64,000 nucleotides of DNA from Bacillus pseudomycoides DSM 12442 (GCF_000161455.1 NZ_CM000745.1:3232812-3296811); one strand, 5' to 3'. Counted from the stretch's first letter, positions 35,944-45,730 are shown. Translations and numbers: made by a program. The notes: generated by a model not told the origin, from the sequence alone.

Positions 35944-37860
35944 TTAATTACCAAAGTAAATCCTAATTTTTGATCCTTCCTTTACTTTGGCACCAGCTTC
36001 TGGTGATTGTTTAATTACTTTGTCTCCCTCACCACTTACATCGAGCTGCAAATCTACAAGCTGCGTTTGCAAATCTTTTTTCTTCATCCCGATTAAATCC
36101 GGAACTTCTATTGTAGGTGTATCGCCCCATTTATATTCCCTTTCAACCTGCTCCTTGCGTGGCTCTACTCCCATCACAGGAAGCACATCACGAAGAATAT
36201 TTCCTACAATTGGCGCAGCAACAACACCACCAAATTGAGTAACTCCTTTTGGATTATCAACCGCAACATACACAACGATTTGTGGGTCATCTGCTGGAGC
36301 AAACCCAATAAAAGATACAATATAGTTATTATCTAAATATTTTCCGTCTTTTACTTTTTGGGCAGTTCCTGTTTTTCCACCAACACGATAACCATCAATA
36401 TATGCACCTTTACCAGAACCTTTCGCTACAACATTTTCTAACGCATAACGAACTTTTTCCGATGTTTCCTTGGAAATAACTTTTCTTTTCTCGACCGGTG
36501 TTTTCTTTCTTACAACTTGATTATTCGATGGATCAACAAATTCTTTCGCAATATACGGCTGGTATAATGTCCCACCATTTACAGCTGCCGCTACCGCAGC
36601 AACTTGTTGAATCGGTGTAACAGAAACCCCTTGCCCAAAAGAAGTCGTCGCCTGTTCAACCGGACCAACCTTATCTAGGTTGAATAAAATCCCTTTTCCT
36701 TCTCCTTGCAAGTCAATCCCTGTCTTCTGTCCAAAACCAAAATCACGAATGTATTGGAATAACTTTTCTTTTCCAAGGCGGTCCCCAAGCTCAATAAAAC
36801 CTGGGTTACAAGAATTTTGAACAACTTCTAAAAACGTTTGACTACCGTGGCCACCAGCTTTCCAACAACGTAGCCTAGCGCCTCCAACTTCAGCTGCTCC
36901 ATCATCATAAAACGTATCTTTCTCCAAGTCTACTAATTTTTCATTTAAAGCAGCCGCAAGTGTAATGATTTTAAAAGTCGATCCCGGCTCATATGTACTC
37001 CATACAGGCAAGTTTCGATTAAACACTTCTGGTGAAACACTCTGAAAATCCGCGGGATCGAAACTTGGGCGACTTGACATTCCTAAAATTTCACCATTTT
37101 TCGGGTTCATCGCGATTGCGATCATACCATCTGGATTATACGTAGAATCTGCGATATTCATTTCTCTCTCTATAATCGTATTGATTCGAGAATCGATTGT
37201 TAATTTTAAATCTAAGCCTGCCTCTGGTTTTTTGAAATCATCTCCAACATTCGGCATCCTTTGCCCTTTCGCATCTGCAAAAAAGCGCACATGCCCTTTA
37301 TCACCATTTAGCTCTTTATCATAATACGACTCAAGTCCCATAAGCCCCTGATTGTCACTACCAGCAAACCCTAGTACATGCGATAAATATTTTCCGAACG
37401 GATAATACCGAATGGAATCTTCAGCAATATAAACACCTTTTAAACTTAAAGCACGTACTTCCTTTGCTTTATCATGAGAAATTTTCCTTCCGCCCTTATC
37501 CAATCTTACAATGGACTCTTTTTTTGTAACCCGTTTATAAATTTCCTCTTTTTCCACACCTAAAACTGCAGCTAACTTCTCTGCAGTCTCTGCTGGTTTT
37601 TCAATTTGCCTTGGTACAACAAAGACAGTTGGTGCACTTTTATTCGTTGCAAGCTCCACACCATTTCGATCTAAAATTTTTCCTCGTTCAGGTTCGAAAG
37701 TAATATTACGACTCCATGAATCCTTTGCACGATCTGTTAACATATTCCCAAGAAAAAACTGTACGTATCCAAGACGAATATCAATAATTGTAAAAATGAG
37801 TATACCTGATATAAGTATAAAGATAAGTCGCTTTCTAACTGTTACATTCGATACACGCAT
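35944..37860 (-). CDS. spoVD: SpoVD, sporulation-specific penicillin-binding protein
   Basis: Class B transpeptidase for spore cortex peptidoglycan. One N-terminal transmembrane segment (LIFILISGILIFTIIDI), a dimerisation domain, and the transpeptidase domain with SxxK in EPGSTFKI (about residue 294), SxN in NSCNPG (about 349) and KTG in GKTGTAQ (about 495); one C-terminal PASTA domain. The ATG at 37860 gives 638 residues. Its ribosome site lies in the loop of a perfect 12-bp hairpin (37861-37898). Confidence 0.95.
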   Translation of the reverse strand: MRVSNVTVRKRLIFILISGILIFTIIDIRLGYVQFFLGNMLTDRAKDSWSRNITFEPERGKILDRNGVELATNKSAPTVFVVPRQIEKPAETAEKLAAVLGVEKEEIYKRVTKKESIVRLDKGGRKISHDKAKEVRALSLKGVYIAEDSIRYYPFGKYLSHVLGFAGSDNQGLMGLESYYDKELNGDKGHVRFFADAKGQRMPNVGDDFKKPEAGLDLKLTIDSRINTIIEREMNIADSTYNPDGMIAIAMNPKNGEILGMSSRPSFDPADFQSVSPEVFNRNLPVWSTYEPGSTFKIITLAAALNEKLVDLEKDTFYDDGAAEVGGARLRCWKAGGHGSQTFLEVVQNSCNPGFIELGDRLGKEKLFQYIRDFGFGQKTGIDLQGEGKGILFNLDKVGPVEQATTSFGQGVSVTPIQQVAAVAAAVNGGTLYQPYIAKEFVDPSNNQVVRKKTPVEKRKVISKETSEKVRYALENVVAKGSGKGAYIDGYRVGGKTGTAQKVKDGKYLDNNYIVSFIGFAPADDPQIVVYVAVDNPKGVTQFGGVVAAPIVGNILRDVLPVMGVEPRKEQVEREYKWGDTPTIEVPDLIGMKKKDLQTQLVDLQLDVSGEGDKVIKQSPEAGAKVKEGSKIRIYFGN

Positions 37861-37898
37861 ATTGGAACAAGCCTCCTTTACGCCTAGCTTGTTCCAAT
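37861..37898 (-). promoter_or_regulatory. Hairpin enclosing the spoVD ribosome binding site
   Basis: Perfect 12-bp inverted repeat (ATTGGAACAAGC / GCTTGTTCCAAT, 37861-37872 with 37887-37898) with a 14-nt loop. On the mRNA the loop carries AAAGGAG and the stem ends directly at the spoVD ATG. See findings. Confidence 0.75.
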
Positions 37899-37960
37899 AT
37901 ATGCTTGTACCTATTCGAATAGAACCTCTTGGACTTCTTACATTATGCACCTAGAACATT

Positions 37961-40108
37961 CTATGGCTTTTCTGCCTCTTGCTGTGGCTCAAGCGGTGGT
38001 ACAAGTGTTACAGCTAATTCCGTACCTGCTTGTAACGGCGTTCCTTCCGCCACACTTTGTTCTGTCACATATCCTGTACCAGATGGCTTCAAATTAAGAT
38101 TTAACGTTTTCGCTAAATTCATTACATCCCGAAGTGCCCATCCTTGTATGTTTGGCATCAACGGTTTATCTCCTACTAAGAAGACTCGATCGCCCTTCAA
38201 TGTTTTTTCAGTCGCTTTTGGTACCTGTTGTTTTACTTTTCCTTCACCTACTATAATCGGACGGAATTTGGCTTTTTCTAATGTTGCTTTTGCCTCTTCC
38301 ATTGTTTTTCCGGTTACCTCTGGAACAACCGCCTGTTGCTCTTTCACATATTTCTTCGAATCTTTCACTTGATTCGGTTTAATTTTCAAATACTCTAAAC
38401 TATTTTTCGTTACAGATTTAAACATTTCCGCGAGAGGTTGTGCCCCGTATTCATTATCTTTTAATTTCGGCTGCTTAATTGCAAAGTAAACAATTAATTG
38501 CGGATCGTCCATTGGTGCCATACCAAGGAATGAGAAAATATAGTTTTCTTTTCCAGTCATATATCCACCTTTTCCATCCGGAATTTGTGCTGTTCCTGTT
38601 TTACCACCAACAGAGTATCCATCGATTTTATACGCATTCCCTGTTCCTTTTGGTGAGGTAACAACGCGTTCTAATAATTGTCTTACTTGTTCTGCTGTTT
38701 CTTTTGTAACTGGTTGTCCCACTTCTTCAGGTTTATGCTCTAATTCCACTTTATTCGTTAGTGGATCTACAATTCGTTCGATGGTATAAGGTTTCATCAT
38801 TTTCCCACCATTTGCGATTGCGGTTGCAGCTTGTACAAGTTGCATCGGCGTTACAGTAGAGCCTTGTCCGAATGCTGTTGTTACCTGTTGAATCTGCTGG
38901 TCAAATACAATTGTATTTTTTCCTTCCTTAGGTAAATCAATGCCAGTCTTTTCATCCAATCCAAATTTATGAATATATTGACGGAAACGATCTGGACCAA
39001 GTTTTTGATCTCCTAAAATTGCAAATGCAACGTTAGAAGAACGCTCAACCCCTTCATCAAATGTAATAGATCCCCAGCCTGCACCACCGTTATGATCTTT
39101 TATTTTACGATTTCCAACTGGATACGTACCTGACTGGTAATATTCTTGACCATTATATACACCTTCATTAATCGCCGCAGCTAATGTGAAAATTTTCATC
39201 GTAGACCCCGGCTCATACGCATTTGCGATTGGATCATTAAAATAGTATTGAATATCACCCTTATTTGGGTCATAGCTAGGTCGACTAGACATTCCTAGTA
39301 TTTTTCCTGTTTTCGGATCTGCAACCAATCCAATTAGCATAGAAGGTTCATAGTGCTGATCAGCTGCTTTCATCGCATCTTCTAAAAAACCTTGGATACG
39401 TTGATCAATTGTTAAATATACATTTTCTCCATTTTTCGGTGGCTTTACATTTTGCTTTCCACCATCGAGAGAAACACCATTACGATCTCCTGTATATGCT
39501 ACACTTCCATTAGATGCACGTAAATACTTATCTAAACTCTCTTCTAATCCAAATTTCCCCTCCGCAATTCCTTTATCATCAGGTTTTGCATAACCTAACA
39601 CGTAAGATGCGAAATCCCCATTTGGATACACTCTAGCTTTTTCTGTAACAAATGAAATACCTGGTATTTCAAGACTTTCTAGTTGCTCTTTCTTCTCTTT
39701 CGTCAAGTTCTTTCCCAGCGCTCCGAACTCTACCTGACTCTTATCTTTGTTTAAAGTGGCTAAAATTTCATCTTCACCTGTCCCAAGTACACCTGCAATT
39801 TTCTTTGCAGCATCCTCTTTATCTTTTACAGGTTTTTCACCTTTTAGTTTCGCAACAATCTTGTATGAGTTCGCATCTTGCGCTAACACATGTCCATTTT
39901 GATCATAAATCGTTCCACGATTCGCTTCAAGTACACCATTTTTATTATGCTTGTCTTGTGCAAGTTTCTTTAAGTCTTGACCATGTACTGTTCCTGTCGC
40001 TTGAATATAAAAGAATCGGGCTAACAACAGCAAAAAGAGCAGGAGGAAAAATATCATAAAGTAACCTGCTCCTTTATTGGTATGAATTTTGTTCATATTC
40101 GTCTTCAT
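37961..40108 (-). CDS. pbpB: Penicillin-binding protein 2B (FtsI), division transpeptidase
   Basis: Septal class B transpeptidase. N-terminal membrane anchor (YFMIFFLLLFLLLLARFFYI), SxxK in YEPGSTMKIF (about residue 301), SxN in ERSSNVAF (about 359), KTG in GKTGTAQIPD (about 501), and two C-terminal PASTA domains (PEVTGKTMEEAK and MPNIQGWALRDV). 715 residues. First ATG at 40108 kept since AGGTG lies 10 nt upstream. Partner of FtsL/DivIB in the divisome. Confidence 0.96.
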   Translation of the reverse strand: MKTNMNKIHTNKGAGYFMIFFLLLFLLLLARFFYIQATGTVHGQDLKKLAQDKHNKNGVLEANRGTIYDQNGHVLAQDANSYKIVAKLKGEKPVKDKEDAAKKIAGVLGTGEDEILATLNKDKSQVEFGALGKNLTKEKKEQLESLEIPGISFVTEKARVYPNGDFASYVLGYAKPDDKGIAEGKFGLEESLDKYLRASNGSVAYTGDRNGVSLDGGKQNVKPPKNGENVYLTIDQRIQGFLEDAMKAADQHYEPSMLIGLVADPKTGKILGMSSRPSYDPNKGDIQYYFNDPIANAYEPGSTMKIFTLAAAINEGVYNGQEYYQSGTYPVGNRKIKDHNGGAGWGSITFDEGVERSSNVAFAILGDQKLGPDRFRQYIHKFGLDEKTGIDLPKEGKNTIVFDQQIQQVTTAFGQGSTVTPMQLVQAATAIANGGKMMKPYTIERIVDPLTNKVELEHKPEEVGQPVTKETAEQVRQLLERVVTSPKGTGNAYKIDGYSVGGKTGTAQIPDGKGGYMTGKENYIFSFLGMAPMDDPQLIVYFAIKQPKLKDNEYGAQPLAEMFKSVTKNSLEYLKIKPNQVKDSKKYVKEQQAVVPEVTGKTMEEAKATLEKAKFRPIIVGEGKVKQQVPKATEKTLKGDRVFLVGDKPLMPNIQGWALRDVMNLAKTLNLNLKPSGTGYVTEQSVAEGTPLQAGTELAVTLVPPLEPQQEAEKP

Positions 40109-40129
40109 ATTTTCTTCACACCTACTATA

Positions 40130-40498
40130 TTAATGTAAACCTTTCACATTATTCGCATTAATTTCTAGCCCGTGTTTTTTTGCGATTTCTGCGATACGCT
40201 CATAGCGACTTAACTTTTCCACTTCAGCTTGTAATTCTTGGTTTGTTTTTTGTTTTTCCACAATTTCATTCTCTATTTTTGCTGCTTCCGCATCAACTTG
40301 GTACAGGCCTGCTTTATTTCCAATAAAAGCCACACAAGCATATAATAAAAAGCCAATAAAAGCCACATACAACAATTTTTCAATTCTTGTAATTTTTGTT
40401 TTCGCTTTTGGTTGTACGTTTTGCTGCGGAGCTTGAGATTGTACTTGCACTTGTTCTTGCACTTGTTGTTGTTTATACTTTACAGCTAAATTTGTCAT
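40130..40498 (-). CDS. ftsL: Cell division protein FtsL
   Basis: Small bitopic protein: a Gln-rich cytoplasmic N-terminus, one transmembrane segment (LLYVAFIGFLLYACVAFIG) and an extracellular leucine-zipper-like coiled coil (EIVEKQKTNQELQAEVEKLS). 122 residues. Links DivIB/DivIC to PBP2B and is unstable in B. subtilis, limiting division. Sits between rsmH and pbpB as usual. Confidence 0.93.
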   Translation of the reverse strand: MTNLAVKYKQQQVQEQVQVQSQAPQQNVQPKAKTKITRIEKLLYVAFIGFLLYACVAFIGNKAGLYQVDAEAAKIENEIVEKQKTNQELQAEVEKLSRYERIAEIAKKHGLEINANNVKGLH

Positions 40499-40513
40499 AC
40501 CTCTCTCTCCTTT

Positions 40514-41446
40514 TTATCGTTTTTCAGCGATTCGTAACTTCGCAGAACGCGCTCGATTATTTTCTTCTAACTCTTCATCAGAAGGTAAAATCGGTTTTCT
40601 TGTAATGAGCTTTAGTTTCGGCTTAAACTCATCAGGGATAATTGGTAATCCTGGAGGAAGCTGTGGTGTTGTACTATTTCGTTTAAATGTTGTTTTACAA
40701 ATACGATCTTCTAATGAATGGAACGTAATAACACTGATTCTTCCACCTGGCTTAACCATTTCAATCGCAGATTCCAATGCCTCCTCGAATACTTTCAACT
40801 CATCATTTACAGCAATTCGAATCGCTTGGAACACTCGTTTTGCAGGATGTCCACCCGTTCTACGAGCTGGAGCAGGAATTCCTTCTTTAATTAGCTCTAC
40901 TAACTCTCCTGTCGTTTCAATCGCCTTATTCTCGCGGTACGCTTCGATTTTCCTTGCAATTTGCTTTGAAAACTTCTCTTCACCATATTGGAAAAAGATT
41001 CTTACGAGTTGTTCATATGACCAGTTGTTTACAACATCATATGCCGTTAATGGGGCATCTTGATCCATCCGCATATCTAAGGGCGCATCATGATGATAAC
41101 TAAAACCACGTTCTGGTGTATCTAATTGTGGGGATGAAACACCTAAATCAAATAAAATTCCGTCTACTTCTGTTATTCCTAATTCATGTAGCTTTTCTGA
41201 CAAATAGCGAAAATTACTCTTCACTGTTATAAATTGATCACCATAAGAAGAAAATCTTTCTTTTGCATTTTGAATCGCAATTTCATCTTGATCAAATGCA
41301 ATTAATTTTCCCCCTTCCGTTAGCTGGGATAATAAATAGGAACTATGTCCTCCACCACCTAGCGTACAATCTACATATGTACCACCTGGTTTTATATCCA
41401 AACCATCTACTGTTTCTTTTAAAAGAACTGTTACGTGTTTAAACAT
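40514..41446 (-). CDS. rsmH: 16S rRNA (cytosine-1402 N4) methyltransferase RsmH
   Basis: Methylates C1402 of 16S rRNA in the ribosomal P site (also known as MraW). S-adenosylmethionine motif VDCTLGGGGHSSYLL; family tail DELEENNRARSAKLRIAEK. The ATG at 41446 gives 310 residues after AGTAGGTG. It is the first gene of the dcw cluster here: the usual preceding mraZ is absent. Confidence 0.96.
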   Translation of the reverse strand: MFKHVTVLLKETVDGLDIKPGGTYVDCTLGGGGHSSYLLSQLTEGGKLIAFDQDEIAIQNAKERFSSYGDQFITVKSNFRYLSEKLHELGITEVDGILFDLGVSSPQLDTPERGFSYHHDAPLDMRMDQDAPLTAYDVVNNWSYEQLVRIFFQYGEEKFSKQIARKIEAYRENKAIETTGELVELIKEGIPAPARRTGGHPAKRVFQAIRIAVNDELKVFEEALESAIEMVKPGGRISVITFHSLEDRICKTTFKRNSTTPQLPPGLPIIPDEFKPKLKLITRKPILPSDEELEENNRARSAKLRIAEKR

Positions 41447-41816
41447 TGTTGCACCTACTTTTTGCAAAATAATTACGTTGAATGTCTCTTTTTCTTCCTA
41501 ATAAACCACCCAATATGTCGGGAAATTAATGCTACGAAAATATGTCACATCCAACTTGGCGTCAGTGGAAATCTAATATCCACAAATCGCAGTTTCACTT
41601 TATTATATACTAAATTTTATCATTTTTTGCGGGAAATTAAATAAAAACATGTCGAAAAACACAATAATACGTTTACATTTTGTTCTATTTTGTCATATAC
41701 ATGTGCTTTATTATAAATATCATACTCCCGAACATTTCGTTAGATAATTCAGAAAAAATCACTTTACAGTTAATTCCACATACAAAAAATAAAATCCTGC
41801 TCCTAAGAGCAAGATT
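41447..41816. other. dcw leader and promoter region; mraZ missing
   Basis: In this 370-base gap mraZ would be expected, but no frame of about 143 codons or recognisable remnant exists. On the minus strand TATAAT (41602-41607) with a weak -35 is a likely promoter, giving a leader of about 150 nt. A perfect Spo0A-type box TGTCGAA lies at 41650-41656 and TTTGTCATA near 41688-41696. An 11-bp direct repeat CGGGAAATTAA occurs at 41519-41529 and 41630-41640. Confidence 0.65.
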
Positions 41817-41821
41817 TTATA
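41790..41821 (-). terminator. Terminator after bshC
   Basis: Inverted repeat AAAATCTTGCTC / AGCAGGATTTT (minus strand) with a T-run, at the bshC stop. Confidence 0.88.
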
Positions 41822-43433
41822 GTTTTATAATATGATGGTTCCCGTTCCAAGAGTACGATTGCTTCATTACTCGTTCAACAAAATCTAATCCAAACCGATT
41901 TAAATAATAACATATATTCCATACCCGTTCTTGCGGCGCACCTAGCGGACGGAGCGCGTATTGTAAACGGCGAAATTTATTCAGCTCTACTTCATGTTTT
42001 TTCTCAACATTTCGCTTTAACATTCTTTCTAGCAACTCAATTTGCTCTTTAATTTTCCGCTCATTTTTCTCAGCGAATTGCTGCAATCCCGGGTCTATTT
42101 TTTTTACAAACTGTTGTAAAGAAGTATGAACATCCATGATTTTCTCTGTCGCTTCTATAAACTGATTATCAATTGGTTCTTCTATTTGGTTAGAAAGCCA
42201 CTCTTCACGTAGCATATCTATGTCATTTACAAATGGATCACTCTCTTGTAATTGTAAATCATGTAAATCTGTTATAATATCGCGTTCCATATAACTAATT
42301 GTGAGTCTCGGAACAACCGGAGGCATCTGAAAACCGAACACATGAAATACTTGCTGCAATTCACTCCAGTAAGCAATTTCACCAGGCCCTCCAATAAACG
42401 CTAATGTCGGAAATATATACTCTTGCATAAGTGGTCTTGTTACAACATTATTACTAAATCGTTCCGGACTTTTTTCCATTTCCGCTATCAACTCTTCATA
42501 CGAAAATGAATAAATACCATCTTTTCCAACAAATTTCCCATTCTCTTCTTCTAACAACACACGCTCTTCATCAATTTGCATAAATATGTGCACTGCATTT
42601 GATTTTGTTTCAATAATCGGTTTATATCCTTGTTCCTTTACTAATTGCTGTTGTTTTTGAAGACTCATTTGCACTTCTTTATATCGACTTAGTATTTGTT
42701 TAAAAAAAGAAACTTCTAACTTTCTTAACGCTGGATGATGGGAATCAACGAGAATCAATCCTGAATCTACAAATAATTTCATAATAAGATGCGCAAAGAA
42801 ATCTACATATGTACGAGAATTCTGCAAAGCATCTTCAACAAACTGTAATACATCCTTTGTAAAATTCGTTTCCGGATATGTTTTGAAAATTTCTTCAATC
42901 CACTTTCTACAGTCTGCTATTGAAAGATCAGATTCAGATGCACTTGCCTTTTTTGGATGACGATCATGGAAAATCGTCTTTTTTATTTTTTTATTTTTCG
43001 TTACAAACACATGATTAATTTCATCGATATCGTGATCTTCACCAGCAATCCAAAAAACAGGAACTACACGAACTCCTAAACTTGCTTCTTTTTCTTTTGC
43101 AAGCTGCAAAATCGAAATAATTTTATGCACAGTATAAAGAGGTCCTGTTAATAGTCCTGCTTGTTGTCCTCCAACAACAACATATGTATTTTCATCCGCT
43201 AGCGCCTCTATATTCCGAAGAGTATGGTCTCCAGCATGTAAATTAGTATTATATTCCAATAAATGTGCCACTAAGTCTTGACGGAAAAACTTCTTATCAC
43301 GCAAATCATACAGACGCCGCCCGAATCCATCTTCTGTCAACGGATAATCGAAGAATGCCTGCACTTCTTTTCTACCCTTCATATAGTCCGCCACAACACC
43401 TTGTAGTGGAACAGAGATTTCTTTTATCTCCAT
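41817..43433 (-). CDS. bshC: BshC, bacillithiol biosynthesis cysteine-adding enzyme
   Basis: Believed to add cysteine to glucosaminyl-malate, the last step of bacillithiol synthesis. The 538-residue protein has the family's Rossmann-like core (VVGGQQAGLLTGPLYTVHKI, VFWIAGEDHDIDEIN) and a C-terminal coiled coil (about residues 440-490). Stands immediately before the dcw cluster, as in many Bacilli (YllA). Confidence 0.95.
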   Translation of the reverse strand: MEIKEISVPLQGVVADYMKGRKEVQAFFDYPLTEDGFGRRLYDLRDKKFFRQDLVAHLLEYNTNLHAGDHTLRNIEALADENTYVVVGGQQAGLLTGPLYTVHKIISILQLAKEKEASLGVRVVPVFWIAGEDHDIDEINHVFVTKNKKIKKTIFHDRHPKKASASESDLSIADCRKWIEEIFKTYPETNFTKDVLQFVEDALQNSRTYVDFFAHLIMKLFVDSGLILVDSHHPALRKLEVSFFKQILSRYKEVQMSLQKQQQLVKEQGYKPIIETKSNAVHIFMQIDEERVLLEEENGKFVGKDGIYSFSYEELIAEMEKSPERFSNNVVTRPLMQEYIFPTLAFIGGPGEIAYWSELQQVFHVFGFQMPPVVPRLTISYMERDIITDLHDLQLQESDPFVNDIDMLREEWLSNQIEEPIDNQFIEATEKIMDVHTSLQQFVKKIDPGLQQFAEKNERKIKEQIELLERMLKRNVEKKHEVELNKFRRLQYALRPLGAPQERVWNICYYLNRFGLDFVERVMKQSYSWNGNHHIIKL

Positions 43434-43512
43434 ATAATTCTTCCTTTCCTATCCTGTTCTCTCACCAATCCAAATTGTAGTCAATGTTTGATGTAAAAGC
43501 AAAGAATATCTC

Positions 43513-44394
43513 TTATACTTCTAATCCCTTTATTGAATTGTATAAAAATTGCAGTGTGGGAACTTGCTTTCGCTGTTTCCTCGCTTCTTCTATCGCATAG
43601 CCAATAATAGCATCAATTTCCGTTTCCCGATTCTCTTTTACGTCAGCTAACATAGAGGATGTATTACTGGATGTTGTTTCACATACATGACAAACCAATT
43701 GCCACATCTCTTCTTTTTTTTCCTCCCCTACAAGGAACATGACCTCCTGAAATATTTGCTCCATCACTTTATAAAAAAAAGGATTCGATAGCAATTCTCC
43801 GTTTTGTATACCAAATAAAGCTGTTAGTGGATTAATGCAGGCATTTATTACAAGTTTATAACTCATTGTTTGTTTCCAATCTTCTTCTACTTGCACCGAA
43901 AAATACTTTGAGGAAAAACAATCCAATAGTGCCTCAAATTGAGACCAATCACCATTTACTACTCCAAATTTCGTAACCCCTACTCCTGTATGGCGCACTG
44001 TATATTCATTTTCTTTTTTTGCCCCATGCTCCACAATCCCCACCGCTACATTTTCACACTTTATTTCGTGTAATATATCCAGATGAGACATTCCATTTTG
44101 CAAAAAGATAATCTGCCTTTGTCCTTTTATGAAAGGAAGTATATTCGCTAAATGATATTGTTTTACAGCAATAAACGTATAGTCCATTTGTTCACCTACA
44201 ATACTCTCTAATGGCGTAACATTCGGAAATACCGTTTCCTTTCTTCCCTTACGAATACAGCTTATCCCCTCCTGCATTAACTTTTCAGTTTGTTCTACCG
44301 TTCTTGTAAATAATGTAACATCCTGTTTGTTCTTTTTTAAATAAAATGCAAAAAGAAGACCAATAGCTCCCGGACCAACAATCCCAATCTTCAT
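43513..44394 (-). CDS. panE: 2-dehydropantoate 2-reductase
   Basis: NADPH-dependent reductase of pantoate/CoA synthesis. Rossmann motif IGIVGPGAIGLLFAFYL at the N-terminus and family motif INACINPLTALFG near residue 185. 293 residues from the ATG at 44394, which follows GAGGGG; a longer frame of 19 codons lacks support. YlbQ in B. subtilis. Bacilli can carry two such genes, so the symbol is by family. Confidence 0.85.
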   Translation of the reverse strand: MKIGIVGPGAIGLLFAFYLKKNKQDVTLFTRTVEQTEKLMQEGISCIRKGRKETVFPNVTPLESIVGEQMDYTFIAVKQYHLANILPFIKGQRQIIFLQNGMSHLDILHEIKCENVAVGIVEHGAKKENEYTVRHTGVGVTKFGVVNGDWSQFEALLDCFSSKYFSVQVEEDWKQTMSYKLVINACINPLTALFGIQNGELLSNPFFYKVMEQIFQEVMFLVGEEKKEEMWQLVCHVCETTSSNTSSMLADVKENRETEIDAIIGYAIEEARKQRKQVPTLQFLYNSIKGLEV

Positions 44395-44706
44395 CTCTAT
44401 CCCCTCAGAATCTCCTAACGAATACAAAGAAGAAAGATATCCTGTAATCAATTAGAAGCCTCCTGATTACCTCCCCTCTATAACTCATCATAACATTGAG
44501 TATATCTTATTTATATTTCCACAACTAAAAGTACATTTCATAAATATATATAAATTCCCTTCATACGACTAGTGTAGCAAATCCTCAAAAAAAATACTGA
44601 AAGAAATATTCTATTTCCTTCATAAAAATGAAAAAATGAGTTATAATATTATTGAAAATATTTATACTTTTCTTTATTTTACAAAACGAGAAAAGGATGT
44701 GTTGTA
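44395..44706. other. Divergent intergenic region between panE and ylbP
   Basis: About 310 AT-rich bases separating divergent genes. The only element I can name is a candidate promoter for ylbP at 44619-44647. I see no RNA gene or repeat. Confidence 0.55.
44619..44647 (+). promoter_or_regulatory. Candidate sigma-A promoter of ylbP
   Basis: TTCATA (44619-44624), 17-bp spacer, TATAAT (44642-44647), about 60 bases before the ylbP start. Confidence 0.5.
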
Positions 44707-45180
44707 ATGACATTCCCAAAAGTTGAGCGCTTGCTCATCAATTATAAAACGTTAGACGAATTTAAAAAATTTAAGGGCTGTGGCGCTCAAGAACTCTCCA
44801 TGTTCGAAGAATTGCAAGCAAATATTATTGAAAATGATAGCGAGTCCCCATTTTACGGCATTTATTACGGCGGATCCCTTATCGCACGTATGAGCTTGTA
44901 CATGAGGAGACATGGTGAATTAAATCTTGAGATTACTGGATCTTACGTAGAACTCTCTAAACTTGAAGTGTTACCAAACTTCCAAAAACAGGGTTTTGGC
45001 CAAATGCTTGTTAATTATGCAAAACAACTACAATTTCCAATCAAAACAACAGCTCGTATTCAATCCGCTGCATTTTGGGAGAAACTAAACTTCGGGCAAA
45101 TATCAACCACTGATGGCGAATTTTACATTTGGCATCCAGAAGCTAATTTGAATGCGGTTACAAATGAAGAATCCGCATAA
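44707..45180 (+). CDS. ylbP: YlbP-like GNAT N-acetyltransferase
   Basis: 157-residue protein with GNAT fold features: LSKLEVLPNFQKQGFGQMLV is the acetyl-CoA-binding motif A. Substrate unknown. One of the few plus-strand genes; shares a bidirectional terminator with the facing ylbO-like gene. Confidence 0.88.
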   Translation: MTFPKVERLLINYKTLDEFKKFKGCGAQELSMFEELQANIIENDSESPFYGIYYGGSLIARMSLYMRRHGELNLEITGSYVELSKLEVLPNFQKQGFGQMLVNYAKQLQFPIKTTARIQSAAFWEKLNFGQISTTDGEFYIWHPEANLNAVTNEESA

Positions 45181-45182
45181 AA

Positions 45183-45213
45183 TAAAAACAGCTGTTATTC
45201 AGCTGTTTTTATT
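45183..45213. terminator. Bidirectional terminator between ylbP and the rsfA-family gene
   Basis: AAAACAGCTG / CAGCTGTTTT inverted repeat with A- and T-runs on the two sides, between convergent genes. Confidence 0.88.
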
Positions 45214-45730
45214 TTTTCACCTTTTCTAATGTTTCATGCTCATGAATGGTATCTCTTTCTTTTGTTTCTAGTACCATCACACTTCTTTTTCGATCAATAT
45301 AATCAAGCAAAGTACGATACTCTTCTTCATATACAGATACACGCTGTAGAAGCCATTCCTTTTCCTTTTGTAACAATTCAATTTTTTGGTGTAATTCTTT
45401 TAATTCTTTTTCATCTTTATATTTTTGTAAGAAGTTAATAACATCGTCTAATGTAATTGATGTAGGAGAAAACTCCACCACTTTTGGTTGCCTTACTACA
45501 TAATTCTCTACCTTACGAATTTGTTTTGCCTCTTCAATACGTTCTTTATACTGCTTTCTAACGTAAGAATTCCACCTAAATCCGCATGCTGCAGGTGTAC
45601 GAGATAAATGTCTACCTACCTCTTTAAATGCGGAAAGCTGGGTTCCTCCTTCACGAATATGCCGGAGTACCACTTCTGCCAGAAGTAAATCTTCATCATC
45701 AGTCCATGCATCTTGTCTTGTTGTCGCCAT
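45209..45730 (-). CDS. RsfA/YlbO-family Myb-like transcription factor
   Basis: 173 residues with an N-terminal Myb/SANT-like DNA-binding domain (DAWTDDEDLLLAEVVLRHIR, CGFRWNSYVRKQY) and a C-terminal coiled coil. RsfA-type proteins tune sigma-F gene expression in the forespore, and YlbO is the paralogue at this locus in B. subtilis. Start at the ATG at 45730 (MATTRQDAW), after a GGAGGA site. Confidence 0.85.
   Translation of the reverse strand: MATTRQDAWTDDEDLLLAEVVLRHIREGGTQLSAFKEVGRHLSRTPAACGFRWNSYVRKQYKERIEEAKQIRKVENYVVRQPKVVEFSPTSITLDDVINFLQKYKDEKELKELHQKIELLQKEKEWLLQRVSVYEEEYRTLLDYIDRKRSVMVLETKERDTIHEHETLEKVKK

Noticed and set aside
41461..41640. Possible mraZ remnant before rsmH
   Set aside because: I translated the minus strand by eye in all frames and found no convincing MraZ segment, so I report absence rather than a pseudogene.
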